Shown here in pieces: positions 1 to 12,510 of a stretch of 64,000 nt of DNA. Numbering within the stretch: position 1 is the stretch's first letter; each line of letters opens with the position of its first letter. Under the pieces are notes generated by a model. It saw nothing but the letters and a program-made list of their open reading frames with translations. It ran no database searches and had not been told where the DNA came from. A program made the translations under genes and the position numbers. The stretch is from Macrotrachela quadricornifera (taxonomy: Eukaryota; Rotifera; Eurotatoria; Philodinida; Philodinidae): contig JAJEKB010020817.1 in NCBI GenBank assembly GCA_022393335.1, positions 8,206 through 72,205 of the forward strand, given 5' to 3'.

Positions 1-2656
1 TTTTTTTTTGAATAAATAATTTTATTGACATAGCCATATATCATCTATCAAAAAGACACATTCACAAAATAGTTTAAATGATAGCATGTTAATAAGTACA
101 AATTTAAATTCAAATGATATAATAAGCAATGATCGAACGACAAGTCAGGTATGTAATATGATAAGAAGTTTTTTTTTTATTATATATATGTCAATCAAAA
201 TGTTCCCTACTTTATTCTTATGTACAGAATCCATTTTGTATTTAATGTCAGGTATATACAATGAGACAGCTGCCATTTTATTTTGCTCTCTTACATGTAT
301 ATGGATTTGGATAAATTAATTCTATGTTACAAGAATTTGACCTGCTTTTAAAAAAAAAATGAATATATTGGTTGTGATCAACATTAATAGATGTATATCA
401 ACTTGTTTTTATTCATTATTCCCCTCCTTCGTCATCTCTTTTTTTTTCTCCTTCATCTCATTTTCTTTTTGCATATTTGATGTTTTTTTTCTTCTTTGCT
501 TACCGATGCTTTCGTTCCGTATTTCTCTCCTTTCGTTCGCTCTTTCTTATTCATTCTCATATTATCATCAACATCATTCATAAATCGAATATAAAAAAAA
601 ACCTGTATTATTTTTGACAAAAAAAAAAAATCGTAAGACAAAGAGAGAATGTCACGTATTACTATAAGCCCATTGATTAAAGCTCAGGTGAACCGAATAA
701 AAAGAGGAAAATATTTTTCTACTGATTTTTATCTATGATATACTTATAGGTAGAAAAATTAACGACTTCTAATAATGGTATTAATTCAGGTCTTCGATTA
801 AACTATTCATTATCATCTTCTCCAATAATCATTCCACAAAAGCCACCTCGTTCGAACGTAAGCACGTATTATTTATTTCATTAATAGTAGTCTCTATTTG
901 ACAACGTGAATGTATGATATAGAGAACGAAAAAAAAAAGAAGTACAAAATAATAATGATAAGATGATTAATCATACTCATTGTTATTTTCTTTTAGTTTT
1001 TGAATACATGATTTTGTTTTTTTTTCATTAGACATCACCACAAAGCTCTTCATCATATATATATATAACTGATCATATGTCTTCATTGGATGTAAGACTA
1101 TACTTATATTTTAACCTCCGAAAAAAAAAAAAATTTGTTTTTCATAGGAAACATCATTAAAATCATATCGTGATATAGATGATGGTAAATTGATTGACAT
1201 TAAAAAAATATATATGAATATTAATAACAATATTTTAGTATCAAATAGTTTACTACCTATGCTTTCATCTAACTGTCAACAATTAGAACATTCAGCTGCA
1301 CGAGATCGTATTTCTGTCAAAAATAAACGACGACAACCAATTAAACAAAAAGTATGATTTTTTATTAATAACATATATATATATCTTCTTTTAAATAATA
1401 GTTAAATATACTAAGAGAAACTGATGATAATCAAAATAATTTATTTTTATCAACATCTAGTGATCAACATATAATTAATATATCACAAAATGAAATAAAA
1501 GATCATTCGAATATAGATAAAATCCAAACACATATTCCCTTATCTATTCGTCCTCGAGATCATTCAGCTGATAATATACTTTCAACATCATCTATTCATT
1601 CAACATATGCATCATCTGTTCAACGATCAATAAGTTTTAAACGTCCACAAGAAATTGATGAAAGAAAATTTTTTAATCAATCAATATTTAAAAAAGAAGT
1701 AGAACAAGAAGAAAAAGAAGAAGAAAATAGAAATAAATCAATAACATATCCATCATCTCATGAACATATTTATGATAATTTAGATGTATTTAAATATTAT
1801 CAAACAAATCCTATATCTAATATAACTGCTCAAAGACGAGAACATTCAACAACTCGTTTAAGACCAATAACTATGCATATACCAACAAATAACGATAAAC
1901 AAATAATTAATGAATTTGAAAATGTTTTTAATCAATTAAAACAAACTGGTTCAATTAAAAAACTTCAACCAAAAGAAGATATAATATTTTCAGAAGAATC
2001 ATCTATTCCTATAGATGAAACATCAACAATTTTACAAATTGAAAATAAACCAATTGAAATATCTTCTATAACAGAAACACCAAATCGAAGACAAACAGTT
2101 GGTGGTATACATTTACAAACAAATAATAAACCAACACCATCATGGATTGATATTGCTAAACAAAAACAAAATAAATTGTAAGTTTATATTTTATAAAATA
2201 TTCAAAAGAATTTTAGCAGAAAATTATTAGACTTTTCTCCATAAACTCAATTCTATTACATTTAGAAAATACTATTATGAAATGATTTTTTTAAAATTTT
2301 TTTTAGTCAATCAACATCAATTGAAAAAACTTCTCATGAACAACCTGAACAACATCAAATACAATATATCGAACCAACAATAGTATCAAAAAAAACAAGT
2401 TTCTATTTCATATAACATAGGAATAAATAAAGATAATATTTCGGATGATACTCATTCGACTAAACCAATTATATATGAATCTGTTATTACACGAAGACCA
2501 TCTACATCGACAAATATACATGTTATTGAACGAGTAAATTAAATTAAATCTATTGATTTAAATACTTATTTTATGTTTATTTAGGATTCTATACGAGCAT
2601 TAAAAGCTGCCAATCCAAATCGTATAAATAATTTAATTCAATTTTTTGATAAATAA
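1..2656 (+). CDS. Unrecognised Ser/Thr/Gln-rich protein, 5'-partial, with a frame break
   Basis: The gene runs in from the left edge, so its start is not seen. Supported exons include about 751-859, 1033-1079, 1148-1351, about 1402-2177, about 2308-2544 and 2585-2656, all with GT-AG borders. The protein is low-complexity, rich in Ser, Thr, Gln and Asn. The most domain-like part is a PSWIDIAKQKQNK stretch at about 2140-2175, and the C-terminus reads ALKAANPNRINNLIQFFDK. I do not recognise the family. The reading frame breaks at an 8-A run (2388-2395): upstream it stops within a few codons, while one A fewer restores an open frame to the final exon, whose 24 codons fit exactly. This could be a sequencing error or a real lesion. 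The stop at 2654-2656 lies about 200 bp before TIMM8 on the same strand. Confidence 0.6.
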
Positions 2657-2824
2657 ATTTAATCTCTATCTTGCAACATGAGTGTGTGTGCCTGTATTTT
2701 TTTTTTTAAATTTTGAAATATCTTTTTTTTTTTTTCTTTTGTATAAAGATAAATTTATAATTGTAATAGATTGATAAAATATTTGTCTTGAGATCAAGCA
2801 AAAAAATGCCATTCCATAATTATT

Positions 2825-2832
2825 GTTTTTAG
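2825..2832 (+). promoter_or_regulatory. Possible trans-splice acceptor upstream of TIMM8
   Basis: A T-rich tract ending in AG sits 21 nt before the TIMM8 ATG at 2853, inside a gap of about 200 bp after the previous same-strand stop. No donor for a cis intron is evident nearby. Spliced-leader addition is known in bdelloids; its use here is inference. Confidence 0.35.
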
Positions 2833-2852
2833 ATTTAAAATTTATTAATAGA

Positions 2853-3269
2853 ATGGATTTAATGGGAAGTTCTAGTCAAGGTATAGCTGATGCTCAATTA
2901 GCATCATTTATTGAACAAGAAAATCAAAAACAACGTTTTCAGTCAGTTGTACATACATTAACTGAACAATGTTGGGATTTATGTGCACCGAGTATATCAT
3001 CAAGACTTGATGGAAAAAGTGAAACATGTTTAGCTAATTGTGTTGAACGTTTTATTGATTCAAGTAATTATATTATTAATAAACTTGGTCGCGATGGTGC
3101 AGCAGCAGCTAATACAACAATGGATTCAAATCAATTTACTTCAACAACAGATTTTTCATTAGGTTCACCTGATATGGGTCTTAATACACCAGAATATTCC
3201 ACAGATTTTAGTTCAACATCATCATCATCAAGTCAAAAAGAAAACAAGAGTAGTTGGAAATTTTGGTAG
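2853..3269 (+). CDS. TIMM8: Mitochondrial import inner membrane translocase subunit Tim8
   Basis: Single-exon gene of 138 residues. It encodes a small Tim chaperone that, with Tim13, escorts hydrophobic precursors across the mitochondrial intermembrane space. The twin CX3C signature is clear: CWDLC, then a 14-residue spacer, then CLANC. The flanks are family-typical (an ENQKQRFQ helix before, VERFIDSSNYIINKL after) and match Tim8 better than Tim9, 10 or 13. The ATG at 2853 is chosen because the frame upstream holds only a non-ATG extension. Odd feature: about 70 extra C-terminal residues, rich in Ser/Thr/Asn and ending KSSWKFW, where Tim8 is usually under 100 residues. AATAAA follows at 3315-3320. 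PSMB2 starts 106 bp downstream. Confidence 0.9.
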   Translation: MDLMGSSSQGIADAQLASFIEQENQKQRFQSVVHTLTEQCWDLCAPSISSRLDGKSETCLANCVERFIDSSNYIINKLGRDGAAAANTTMDSNQFTSTTDFSLGSPDMGLNTPEYSTDFSSTSSSSSQKENKSSWKFW

Positions 3270-3336
3270 AAGATCATCATTTTTTTTTTACCTTTAGTTT
3301 AATATTTTACCTTAAATAAAAATTTCCTGTATAATT

Positions 3337-3344
3337 TGTTTTAG
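3337..3344 (+). promoter_or_regulatory. Possible trans-splice acceptor upstream of PSMB2
   Basis: GTTTTAG followed by ATT occurs 31 nt before the PSMB2 ATG. It lies about 17 nt after the TIMM8 polyadenylation hexamer, in a gap of only 106 bp. This is the spacing expected between two members of a trans-spliced operon. Inference only. Confidence 0.35.
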
Positions 3345-3375
3345 ATTATTAAATATTAAATAAATAAAAAAAAGG

Positions 3376-4105
3376 ATGGTTGAATCAATAATTGGTATTC
3401 GTGGTAAAGATTTTGTTTTATTAGCTCAAGATGCTAATACAACAAAATATGGTATACTTAATATGAAATTTGATACAAATCGTTTATTTAAATTAAGTGA
3501 ACATTGTGCTATGCTTGCTGGTAAGATTAAAAAACAAAAAATTTTTTTCATACTTTCATTTATTTTAAGCTGGTGAGCCTGGTGATGTCGTACAATTTGC
3601 TGAATATGTTGGTAAAAATATTCAATTATATAAAATGATAAATGGTATTGAATTATCTCCATATGCATGTGCAAATTTTACACGACATGAAATGGCAAAC
3701 TCACTTCGTTCACGTAATTCATTTTTAGCTAATGTTATTGTTGGTGGTTATTCAACAAATGAACATGATGAAGTACGTGTACAACTTTTTTCAATTGATT
3801 ATTTAGGTGCAATGGTATCAGCTAATGTTGTTGCACATGGATTTTGTCAATTTTTTGCTTTGGGTATTGGTGATCGTTTATGGAAAGAAGATTTAACTGT
3901 TGATGAAGCATTGTCTATGTTACAAATTATTGTTAATGAACTTGGTAAACGTATGGCTGCATATCCACATTGTGTATTTGTACGAATTATTGATGCAAAT
4001 GGTATACGTGTACTTGATAATATGTATCCAGAAAAGATTCATGTAGCTAAACCAGTTGAAGCAGAATTACAAACAACTGCTGATATGATGGATATTCATG
4101 CTTAG
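3376..4105 (+). CDS. PSMB2: Proteasome subunit beta type-2 (beta4)
   Basis: Two exons, 3376-3520 and 3570-4105, join exactly in frame to 226 residues across a 49-nt intron. The product is a structural beta subunit of the 20S proteasome core. It starts MVESIIGIRGKDFVLLA and lacks the Thr1 nucleophile of catalytic beta subunits, as expected for beta4. Family landmarks are GEPGDVVQFAEYVGKNIQLYK, GIELSPYACANFTR and the C-terminal VRIIDANGIRVLDN. Length is close to the usual 200 or so, with a slightly extended tail. It probably shares a transcription unit with TIMM8. Confidence 0.95.
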
Positions 4106-4965
4106 TTTTATCAATTTTTTTTTCTTAATTAATATATACATTATATAAACACAAAAAAACAAAACATTCATTGTCAAACTCGTACTTTCTTTTTTTTTTT
4201 TAAACCAGATTTTATAATCGTTTTCTTTTTCTCTTATGTTTCATTTTTTTCGTTATTGTTGACGCTAATGATATTAAAGATTTATTATACCTGCCTAGCA
4301 TAAGATGACATATGGGTAGGTGTATCTATTAGCGTGAATAATTGTTCAATTGTATTAAAAGTTTTTAGAATCATCAAGCTTAATAGCTAAAAATTAAGAA
4401 ATATATATGTGATAGTTCGATATTTGAATATTTTTGTGAAATATGATCTAAAAGGAATGCTGAAATGTATAAAAATAGAAATGTGAGTTCACGTCCTCCG
4501 GTCCTTCCATAGACCATGTCTGACATTTTTATTAATTAATTACTAATAATTCTGATATTTTGAACTGAAAACCTGTTGTTTTTGTATAAAAATATGCTAC
4601 GCGCTATATAATGCAAAGGGATATGTCAAAAGAACAGTTGAAAAATGACAATATTTAACTCATTATTAATCAATATATTCGTAAAATTTTCTTTTTTTGT
4701 CATATATGATCTTACATTGACGATGATCATCTGTTCGGAGTAGGATTATCTATAAGTGTTTATAATTAAGTTTTATCTCTGTACAATCAATGCTAGCAGC
4801 TATATACTCATGTGATTTAGTTCGGTATCGATCTAATAATGAAAACAAATTTAGTCATAAAAGAAAATCTGTAAATCATTTTTCATAGAATATTCTGAAC
4901 TTTTCAAATGATTATATTTTAAAATTTGTATAAACAAAAATTTGATTATTTCTATTAATTTATAG
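4106..4965. other. Non-coding gap between PSMB2 and FIGNL1
   Basis: AT-rich sequence with no supported gene. It contains a small imperfect hairpin at 4261-4338, whose outer 8 nt (ACGCTAAT / ATTAGCGT) are a perfect inverted repeat. Confidence 0.5.
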
Positions 4966-7441
4966 ATGATGATGAATATGTCATCTCTTGATTCTCAATT
5001 ATATGAATGGTGGTTACATGAAGAAGCATCTTTAGAACGTGATAAACATAATATTGATGTTTGTAATCATCATAGACGTGTTCAACTTATTTTACTTGAT
5101 ACATGGAGACATACAACACAGTTTGTTATTTTTATTTTTTTATTATTTAGAATAAATTTTCTTTTACTTAGACTTCCTATACAAGTCATTAATCAATTAG
5201 CTGATCGATCTATTGAATCTTATTGGAATACAAGATCATTTAATAAAAATACTATTAAACAAACAGATAAAAATCATCTTAGTAAGCATTTTATTAAAAA
5301 ATCGTATTTACATATATTTTTATTGTAGTGTCTTTTTCAAATTGTATAAATTGGTCTCGAATAAATGATACAAATACTCGTCAACAAATGGTAAAATATT
5401 CTTTTAATTTCTTGTATTAATTATTTTTTTTATAGATAAATGATAAAATTCGACCATTATTTAAAGGTTTTAATGATGGACGAAATCCTTTAGCTGGTCA
5501 AATTAATTTACTTTCTATGAAAACACCAAAGACTTCATCAATAATCGATAATCAACCACAAACATTAAATAAAGTATAAAAGAAAAAAATAATAAAGACA
5601 ATTATTATTGTTATTTCACTAAAATTATATTTTCAATTATAGAAACGTCCAGCTCCTGCATGTTTTTCTGATGATACAATGGATACAAATACTACTCATC
5701 ATTATCGACCACCATTTGGTAAACAACAACAACAGCAACAACAACAACCACAACCACAAGTTTCACAAGAACCATTATCATTTCGTACAGCACGTGATCA
5801 ATTAGAAATAGATGAAGCACGTACTAAAACAAATGGTGGTGGTGGTGTTGTTAAAAAATCTCTTGGTATGCATTCATCAGCCAAGTAAGTTCAATTGATA
5901 ATACAAATAACAAAAAAAAGAAACGAAAGAATTATTTTTCAATAGACGTTCAATTTACACTCGTTATGTTGATCCAACTGGTGGACGTCAATTACAAGGA
6001 GATTCTAATCGACAACTTATGCCACCACCACCACCACCATCAGCAGCACCTGTTTTGCAAACAAATCAATCAAATAATACTGAACCTTCAAATACCAAAT
6101 TAGAAGAAAGTGGTGGTGCTAAACATATTGATCCTAAATTAATTGAAATGATTACTAGTGAAGTAATGTTAATTTTTTATATTCTTTACTATTGGATATT
6201 AGTATATTGACATAGGCGTTTAAAAAGAAATTTTGTTTTCGATTAAAAAAAAAAATTCATATTTTATATTATATAGATTATGGAACTTAATTTAACAACA
6301 ACATGGAGTGATATTGCTGGTTTAAATGAAGCTAAACGTTCTATAACAGAAATTGTTGTTTGGCCAATGCAACGACCTGATATATTTACTGGTTTAAGAA
6401 GACCACCTAAAGGTTTACTTCTTTTTGGTCCACCAGGTATTTTTATTAAATTTAAATTTATCCGTTTTTATTTTTTATTTTCTATAAAATTTATTTTAAT
6501 AGGTACAGGAAAAACACTTATTGGTAAATGTATTGCTAGTCAATCAAAAGCAACATTTTTTTGTGTTTCTTCATCATCACTTACATCAAAATGGCATGGT
6601 GAAAGTGAAAAATTAGTTCGAGCACTTTTTGCTGTAGCTCGTTCACGTCAACCATCTGTTATATTTATTGATGAAGTTGATTCATTACTTCAAGAAAGAT
6701 CAGAAAATGAAGATGAAAGTACACGTCGTATTAAAACAGAATTTCTTGTACAAATTGTATGTTAAAAATGATTATTCTTTTATTTTTAATAAAAGAAGAA
6801 GAAAAAAAAAAACTAATTCATTTTCTAGGATGGAGCAAGTACACAAGGTGAAGAACGTATTTTATTAATTGGTGCTACTAATCGGTAAATAATTATATTT
6901 TGAAATTTTCTTTTATTTTTTTGATAATTAATCTTTATATTTAGACCACAAGAACTTGATTCAGCAGCACGTCGACGTTTTGTTAAACGTATTTATATTC
7001 CATTACCTGATTTATCAGCTCGACAAGCTATTATTTCAAATTTACTTAAAGATCAAAAACATACTTTAACTGATAATGATATAGAACATATATGTACACT
7101 TACAGAAGGTTTTAGTGGAGCTGATATGCATAGTCTTTGTCATGATGCAGCTTTAGGACCTATTCGAGATATACACGATATTGAATTACTCTCTAGTGAC
7201 GAAGTATTAAAAAAAATATTTTTTATTAATATAATTTTTTAATAATTTTCTGTCTCTTTGTTTTTTTTAAAAAAGGTACGTGGTATTTCAGTTGAAGATT
7301 TTATTAAATCACTTAAAGCTATTCGACCAAGTGTATCGGAAAATGATTTAAAACAATATGAAGGTAATATTTATAAATAATAATATTAAAAATTAATACT
7401 CATTTTTTTTAGATTGGAATAAAACATATGGCTCTATTTAA
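4966..7441 (+). CDS. FIGNL1: Fidgetin-like 1 AAA ATPase
   Basis: Intron-rich gene for a nuclear AAA ATPase that acts on RAD51 filaments in homologous recombination. The ATG at 4966 follows an AG directly. The N-terminal half is poorly conserved and carries a Gln-rich run (about 5722-5760) and a Pro-rich run (6019-6045). The FIGNL1-specific FRTARDQL and GGVVKKSLG motifs are present. The ATPase begins [22 protein letters not shown]. Walker A GPPGTGKT is split by an intron after GPPG (about 6437-6503). Walker B is [10 protein letters not shown], followed by GATNRPQELD and an arginine-finger region AARRRFVKR. The Vps4-type C-terminus ends [21 protein letters not shown], as in animal FIGNL1. Intron 5121-5171 is 51 nt and stop-free, so it can be retained without a frameshift. 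Convergent with the GH81 gene 243 bp away. Confidence 0.93.
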
Positions 7442-7684
7442 TTTAGTTTACATATATATATATATATAAATTTCATATATCAACAAACGTTAGTTTCTTT
7501 CTTTTTTTTAACTCTATAAATATGATGTCAGATATAAACTATATGAAATTTTTTTTTATCAGAATAGTCTAATATATATATATACTTGATATTAATACTT
7601 AGATTTTTTTTTTTTATCATAACATGAAACATTTTGCACATTAATATTTATTTTTATGAGCAAAAATTTATATAATCTATATGA

Positions 7685-10350
7685 TTAAACGCATGATGGA
7701 CATTTAACAAAAGGATTGTTAACAACTGCTGGATCTTTAGCACATAGACGACAATTAGGTTTAACATGATTACAACCAACACCACCTTGAACACAACTTG
7801 CATCATAATACATACCAAGACCAGCTGCTGCATCACCTGGTGAATTTAATGATGTACATGAACTTCCAGTGGGCATAGTACATTCACCACCTGGACCAAC
7901 TGGTGTACCTGATGTAGTACTTGATAATGGATCAGAAGTTGGTGGAGGTAAAGTTCCTGTACCATCATTTGTATTTGGTCGTGTAGCAGCCCAATACTAG
8001 AATAAAATCATATATTGATATAGAAAAAGAAGATTATTAGACATTTACAAGAGCCCAAGTACGTGTAAGACCATCATCAAGTGGAACAGTAAGCAATTGT
8101 CTAAATGCTTCTCCACGATTAATAATGGCATAATTTGTATATAACACACTTTTCCATCCTCCTGCTGCATTTCCAACAACTTTACTTATTATTGTGTCCC
8201 ATTCTTCTGTAACAAATTTTGGAAGACGTACTTCTTCAGTAATTGGTGTAGATGGAAGCATTCTATTTTATATTAAAAAAAGAAAAAAGATAATTACATC
8301 TTTTACTAATATAAAACATTCTTCGATATTATATTCGATTTTTTTTTTTATTAAATATTTATTTTACATACTGAATACCATGAATATATTCTGGATTAGG
8401 ACCAAACCAAGTTGCATAATCTGCTTTATTTTCAAAGAAAATACCTGTAACTTTATTAGCAATAAATTCTTTTGGCATAACTTTATTATCACTATCCATT
8501 AGAAAATATGTTTGAATTGCACGTTTAGCAACAGCTAACATTAATCGACCAAGACCTTCAACTGTTTTCGATTGTGTAGCTGCACCCCATAAAGCAACAC
8601 CATAATGAAAATTAACTTCTTCTGATGTTGATTCTTGATCTTTACCATCAGCTGATTCAAATAAACCCTTTATACATAAATAAATTATATTAAATATTAC
8701 AAATTAAAATATTATAATATTATACTTGACTCCAACTATGTCCAGAATACCAATCAAAATATCGAAATTGTGGAAAATTTGTATCTTGTGTTGAGGGATT
8801 AGCAGCATCACGTATTAAACTTTCAATCCAATTTTTCATTTTTGGTATATAACTTGGATCAAGATGAGCAATTAATGCACCTGTTTGAATAAAATATCCC
8901 CAATGATAATGATGATCATTATAATATGAATTGCCAAAATCAGCTAATTCTTGTGATGGTCTAAAAATAATAAATGATGTTTTTTTTTTTAAAATATTAT
9001 TAAAAAAAAATAAAAACTATGTATTAACCCTAAACCAGCAGCTGAAACAAGACCATACCATGTTGTATCATATCGTAATGCATTTGAATTTTTTCCTGTA
9101 ATAAGAACATCAAATGCATTTTCTAATTTTTTAATACATTGTTCACGTAATGGTGTTTCTCTATAATAATCAGCTAATAAACATAATAAAGCATATTTAT
9201 GAAATGCTTTTCCAGTAAAATAATAATCACTAACACCTAAATTAATTTCTCCAAGAATATCTTTTCTTAATTGTGTTACAATATAATCTTCATATTGAGC
9301 TGCTGGTGGACGTGGTGCAAGAAAACCCATATTTGATAAAGAATTTTCTGCCATTGTCCAAATATTACCAAGATAAGCAATCATTGGACCTTTACTTGAT
9401 GATTGTGATTGAACTGGTGTTGCTGTTGCACTATTTGTTAAAACTTGTCGATGATGTGCAAATGTATAATGAAGAAGTGTATTTGTAATATCACCTTTAC
9501 GTTGCCAAAGAAATGTATATGTACCTTTTAAATCTGTTACTTCAGCTCTTAATTGACAACCTGTTGGATAAACAGAAACATGAGAATCAAGTAAAGAATT
9601 TGCATATGAATCCGATTGTTTTTTTGTTAAACGAAGAACATTTGTTATTGCTTGTGTACCAAATAATTGATTATCACGTAATTCAAATGTAATATCACCA
9701 TTAAGAGTATATAAAATCCAAGTTTGTCCATTATTTAAAACAATTTCAAAACGTTTTCCACTTATTCGACCTGATGTTTGACCATTTACGGATAAAATAG
9801 CATGAAGTGTTCCAATTCTTGGTGTTGCAGAATTAAATTCAAATGTAACATATGCCATACCACGTACAATAGGCATTGTTATAGAAGATTGAGAATTTTG
9901 TTGACGCATTCTTAATGTAAATGCAAAACCAGGATCATCAACATCAATAATTTCAAAATTTTGTGATGAAAATTCTGTTGCACTAACTTGAATATTTTTT
10001 AATATAACATTAACAAAATATTTTACTCTTGTAGAATCAATTTGATGACCTAATGCTAATTGTTCTGTTAATGATACAGATATACCAAATGGTGATGAAG
10101 GATTTGTTTGAAGTATAAATGGATGTGCAATTATTGGATTATCACCTGGACCAAGAAGTGGATTTGTATAAAATTTATTTGTATGTAATGCTCGTTTACT
10201 AGGTAAATTAAGTCGTTGTGGTTGACGTGGATGAGCAATATTTGGATAAAATGAACCATCAGGTCGTGCTGTTGATATTGGTACAAGTACATCAATACTT
10301 GTTACAATATTAATTGCTATTAGAAATATTAAATTTAGAAGAAAAATCAT
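7685..10350 (-). CDS. Secreted GH81 endo-1,3-beta-glucanase
   Basis: Five exons (9029-10350, 8726-8960, 8372-8667, 8049-8262, 7685-7996) close exactly in frame to 792 residues. GH81 enzymes cleave beta-1,3-glucan such as fungal wall glucan, callose or laminarin by inversion. The protein opens with a signal peptide (MIFLLNLIFLIAINIVTS), then the N-terminal beta-sandwich (FYTNPLLGPGDNPIIAHPF) and the (alpha/alpha)6 catalytic part. YNDHHYHWGYF carries the likely general acid Asp, and ESTSEEVNFHYG the likely base Glu. The last 60 or so residues are an unusual Cys-rich tail with at least eight Cys, reached through a Pro/Ser/Thr linker; I cannot name it. GH81 is mainly fungal, bacterial and plant-lineage, so horizontal origin is inferred. 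The introns show it is resident in the host genome. Confidence 0.9.
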
Positions 10351-12510
10351 GATTGAAGGCGAAAAAGATAAATATAATAGATATATGGATTTTATTACAT
10401 TTTTATAGTGTAGATTTATTTGTTAAGGATTAATTCAATATATTTGATATTTTCAAAATGTAATAGTTCGCTAAATCATACAAATTGACTGTTTTTTTTT
10501 TCAATAGAATGATGCAGTAAAAGAGTCGCAAATAGATGAAATTTAACACTTATTCATTATTATAACATCGAAATAAAAAAAAAAGAAACATAAAGGTCTA
10601 CTAATAAAAACTGCCAATTAAGCAGAAAAAAGAAATGAAAGTATGCTTGTATCAATTGTAATTTATTTTATTATTAAATAGCTAAGAATTTCTTTTGTCT
10701 TTTATTAATTTTAAACAAAAATACAATTATATTTTAATTAATATTTTAATATAAAAAGATTAGTTTTATTTTTGTAATACAATACTTAATTGGGTTTCAG
10801 TCATATTATTTCACAGAACTTAGAAATTTAAGAAGATCATTTTGCACTTGAGATGGCTACAATAAATATTTAATTCGAGAAGTTTCTTTGCAAACCTAAA
10901 TGAAGATTAAGATATCTAATACTATTTTCGGTCTAGGGTACAAAGTGCATGATTAAAGTCTTTAAAAAAAAAATTAGATAGAATCAATGAAGAATGATAA
11001 AATGTTTAGAATAAATCAATTCGTGAAATATATATGACAAATAAATGAATTTATCTTGAGTGTACGAGAGATTGAAGATAATTTTTACATAACAATTGAA
11101 TAATAAATAATATTTACTGGTATAATTTTCAAAACTTTCTATATTACATTATCAAGTAATATCGTCAGTGAATACATATCAGAGAACGAATCCAAATTAA
11201 GATTTTTCTATTTATTTTGATCATTGTACTATATGTATTGAATCTTCTTTTTTTGTATAAAAAATAATCTTTGAACAAAGTTGCAAAATGGATCTTGAAT
11301 AGACAATAGAAGCAGAACTTATCTTCACAACAAATACAGAAGCATAATAGGTCACACGTAAAGCGAAAAAATATTAGTTGTAAGCATACAATACACTTTA
11401 GACCAAACCAGAAATTTCGAGGCGATACCATTAAATTTTTAGGAGCTCTTTGAGTGCAATCGTAACAACTTTTCGAGACCTACTCAAGAGTGATAGATGT
11501 AATGTTGAGATTAAAGCAAGCAGACAATCGGTAATTAATGAAACTCTATCTTGTAATGATTATCAAATTTTTTAAGTTAAACATCTGCTAGAAAACGAGT
11601 CAATTAGGAGTATCACAATAACAATACGAGTCAATACTAAATGATATAGGTATTATGACATCCAAAATTAAGTGGACTCAATCTGAATCGAGCTAAAATT
11701 TTTCTATTCGGTTCGATCTCTGATATTTACAAAAAAAAACATTTTGAGTTTTATCGAGACTTCATAATTGTGTTATTATTTATAAACGTAAGTTAAGCAC
11801 AAAACTAAATCGTATATCCTCCTAAAAAAAATATTCTAATGAATTCGTTTAATTTCTTTTGTCTAAAAAAAACATACTCAATTAAAATATTTCAAATCTC
11901 TCAATATCATAATAGTTCAATTACTCGAAATCAATCCGTCGCAATTAAAAAAACAAATTAAGCTACATTTCATAGAGAATTACGGATCAAGTATTTATCT
12001 AGAGACTTTTATGAAAAAAAAAATATGGAATTGATCTCACGACTTTTTTCTGCGACTTATTTAATATTTTCCAAGTATGATTCTATATCGAGTAACTGCT
12101 TAAATATCACTTAGAATGCTACTTAAAATTTGATTTAACTGATCATTAACGACTTTTCACTCAAAATATTTATTGTAACGATAAGACTTATGGTTCAATT
12201 CTTGGATATGTTTTAAGTGAATCTTGGTACTTCGCGGTCATGAGTCATAGACACAATAACGAATTAGGTTAATTCTCTTAATTTAATTATTACGATCTCT
12301 CTCTTACTATACGGTACATACCGTGACCTTGTACGCATCGAATTGATCAGACACCTATTGTTTCTCCATTCATGCATTTTTTTCACAAATAACAAGGAAC
12401 AGTCTAATTATACTTTTAGTAATGAGTTAAATTTTTCATATATTAAAAATTTAATCGACACTTTAAAAACTATTAAAGAAAAGAAAAAGAAATGATCAAA
12501 ATATAAATCT
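10351..12510. other. Intergenic, no gene seen
   Basis: AT-rich sequence between the divergent GH81 and ABCC genes. Open frames here are short and show no recognisable domain. Confidence 0.5.

Noticed and set aside
359..583. Plus-strand Phe/Ser-rich frame
   Set aside because: Pyrimidine-rich intron sequence of the first gene; the hydrophobic look comes from T-rich DNA.
7654..7836. Minus-strand frame MMQQLVLVCIMMQVV
   Set aside because: Shadow of the GH81 last exon in another frame. The exon frame has exact phase continuity and the Cys-rich tail.
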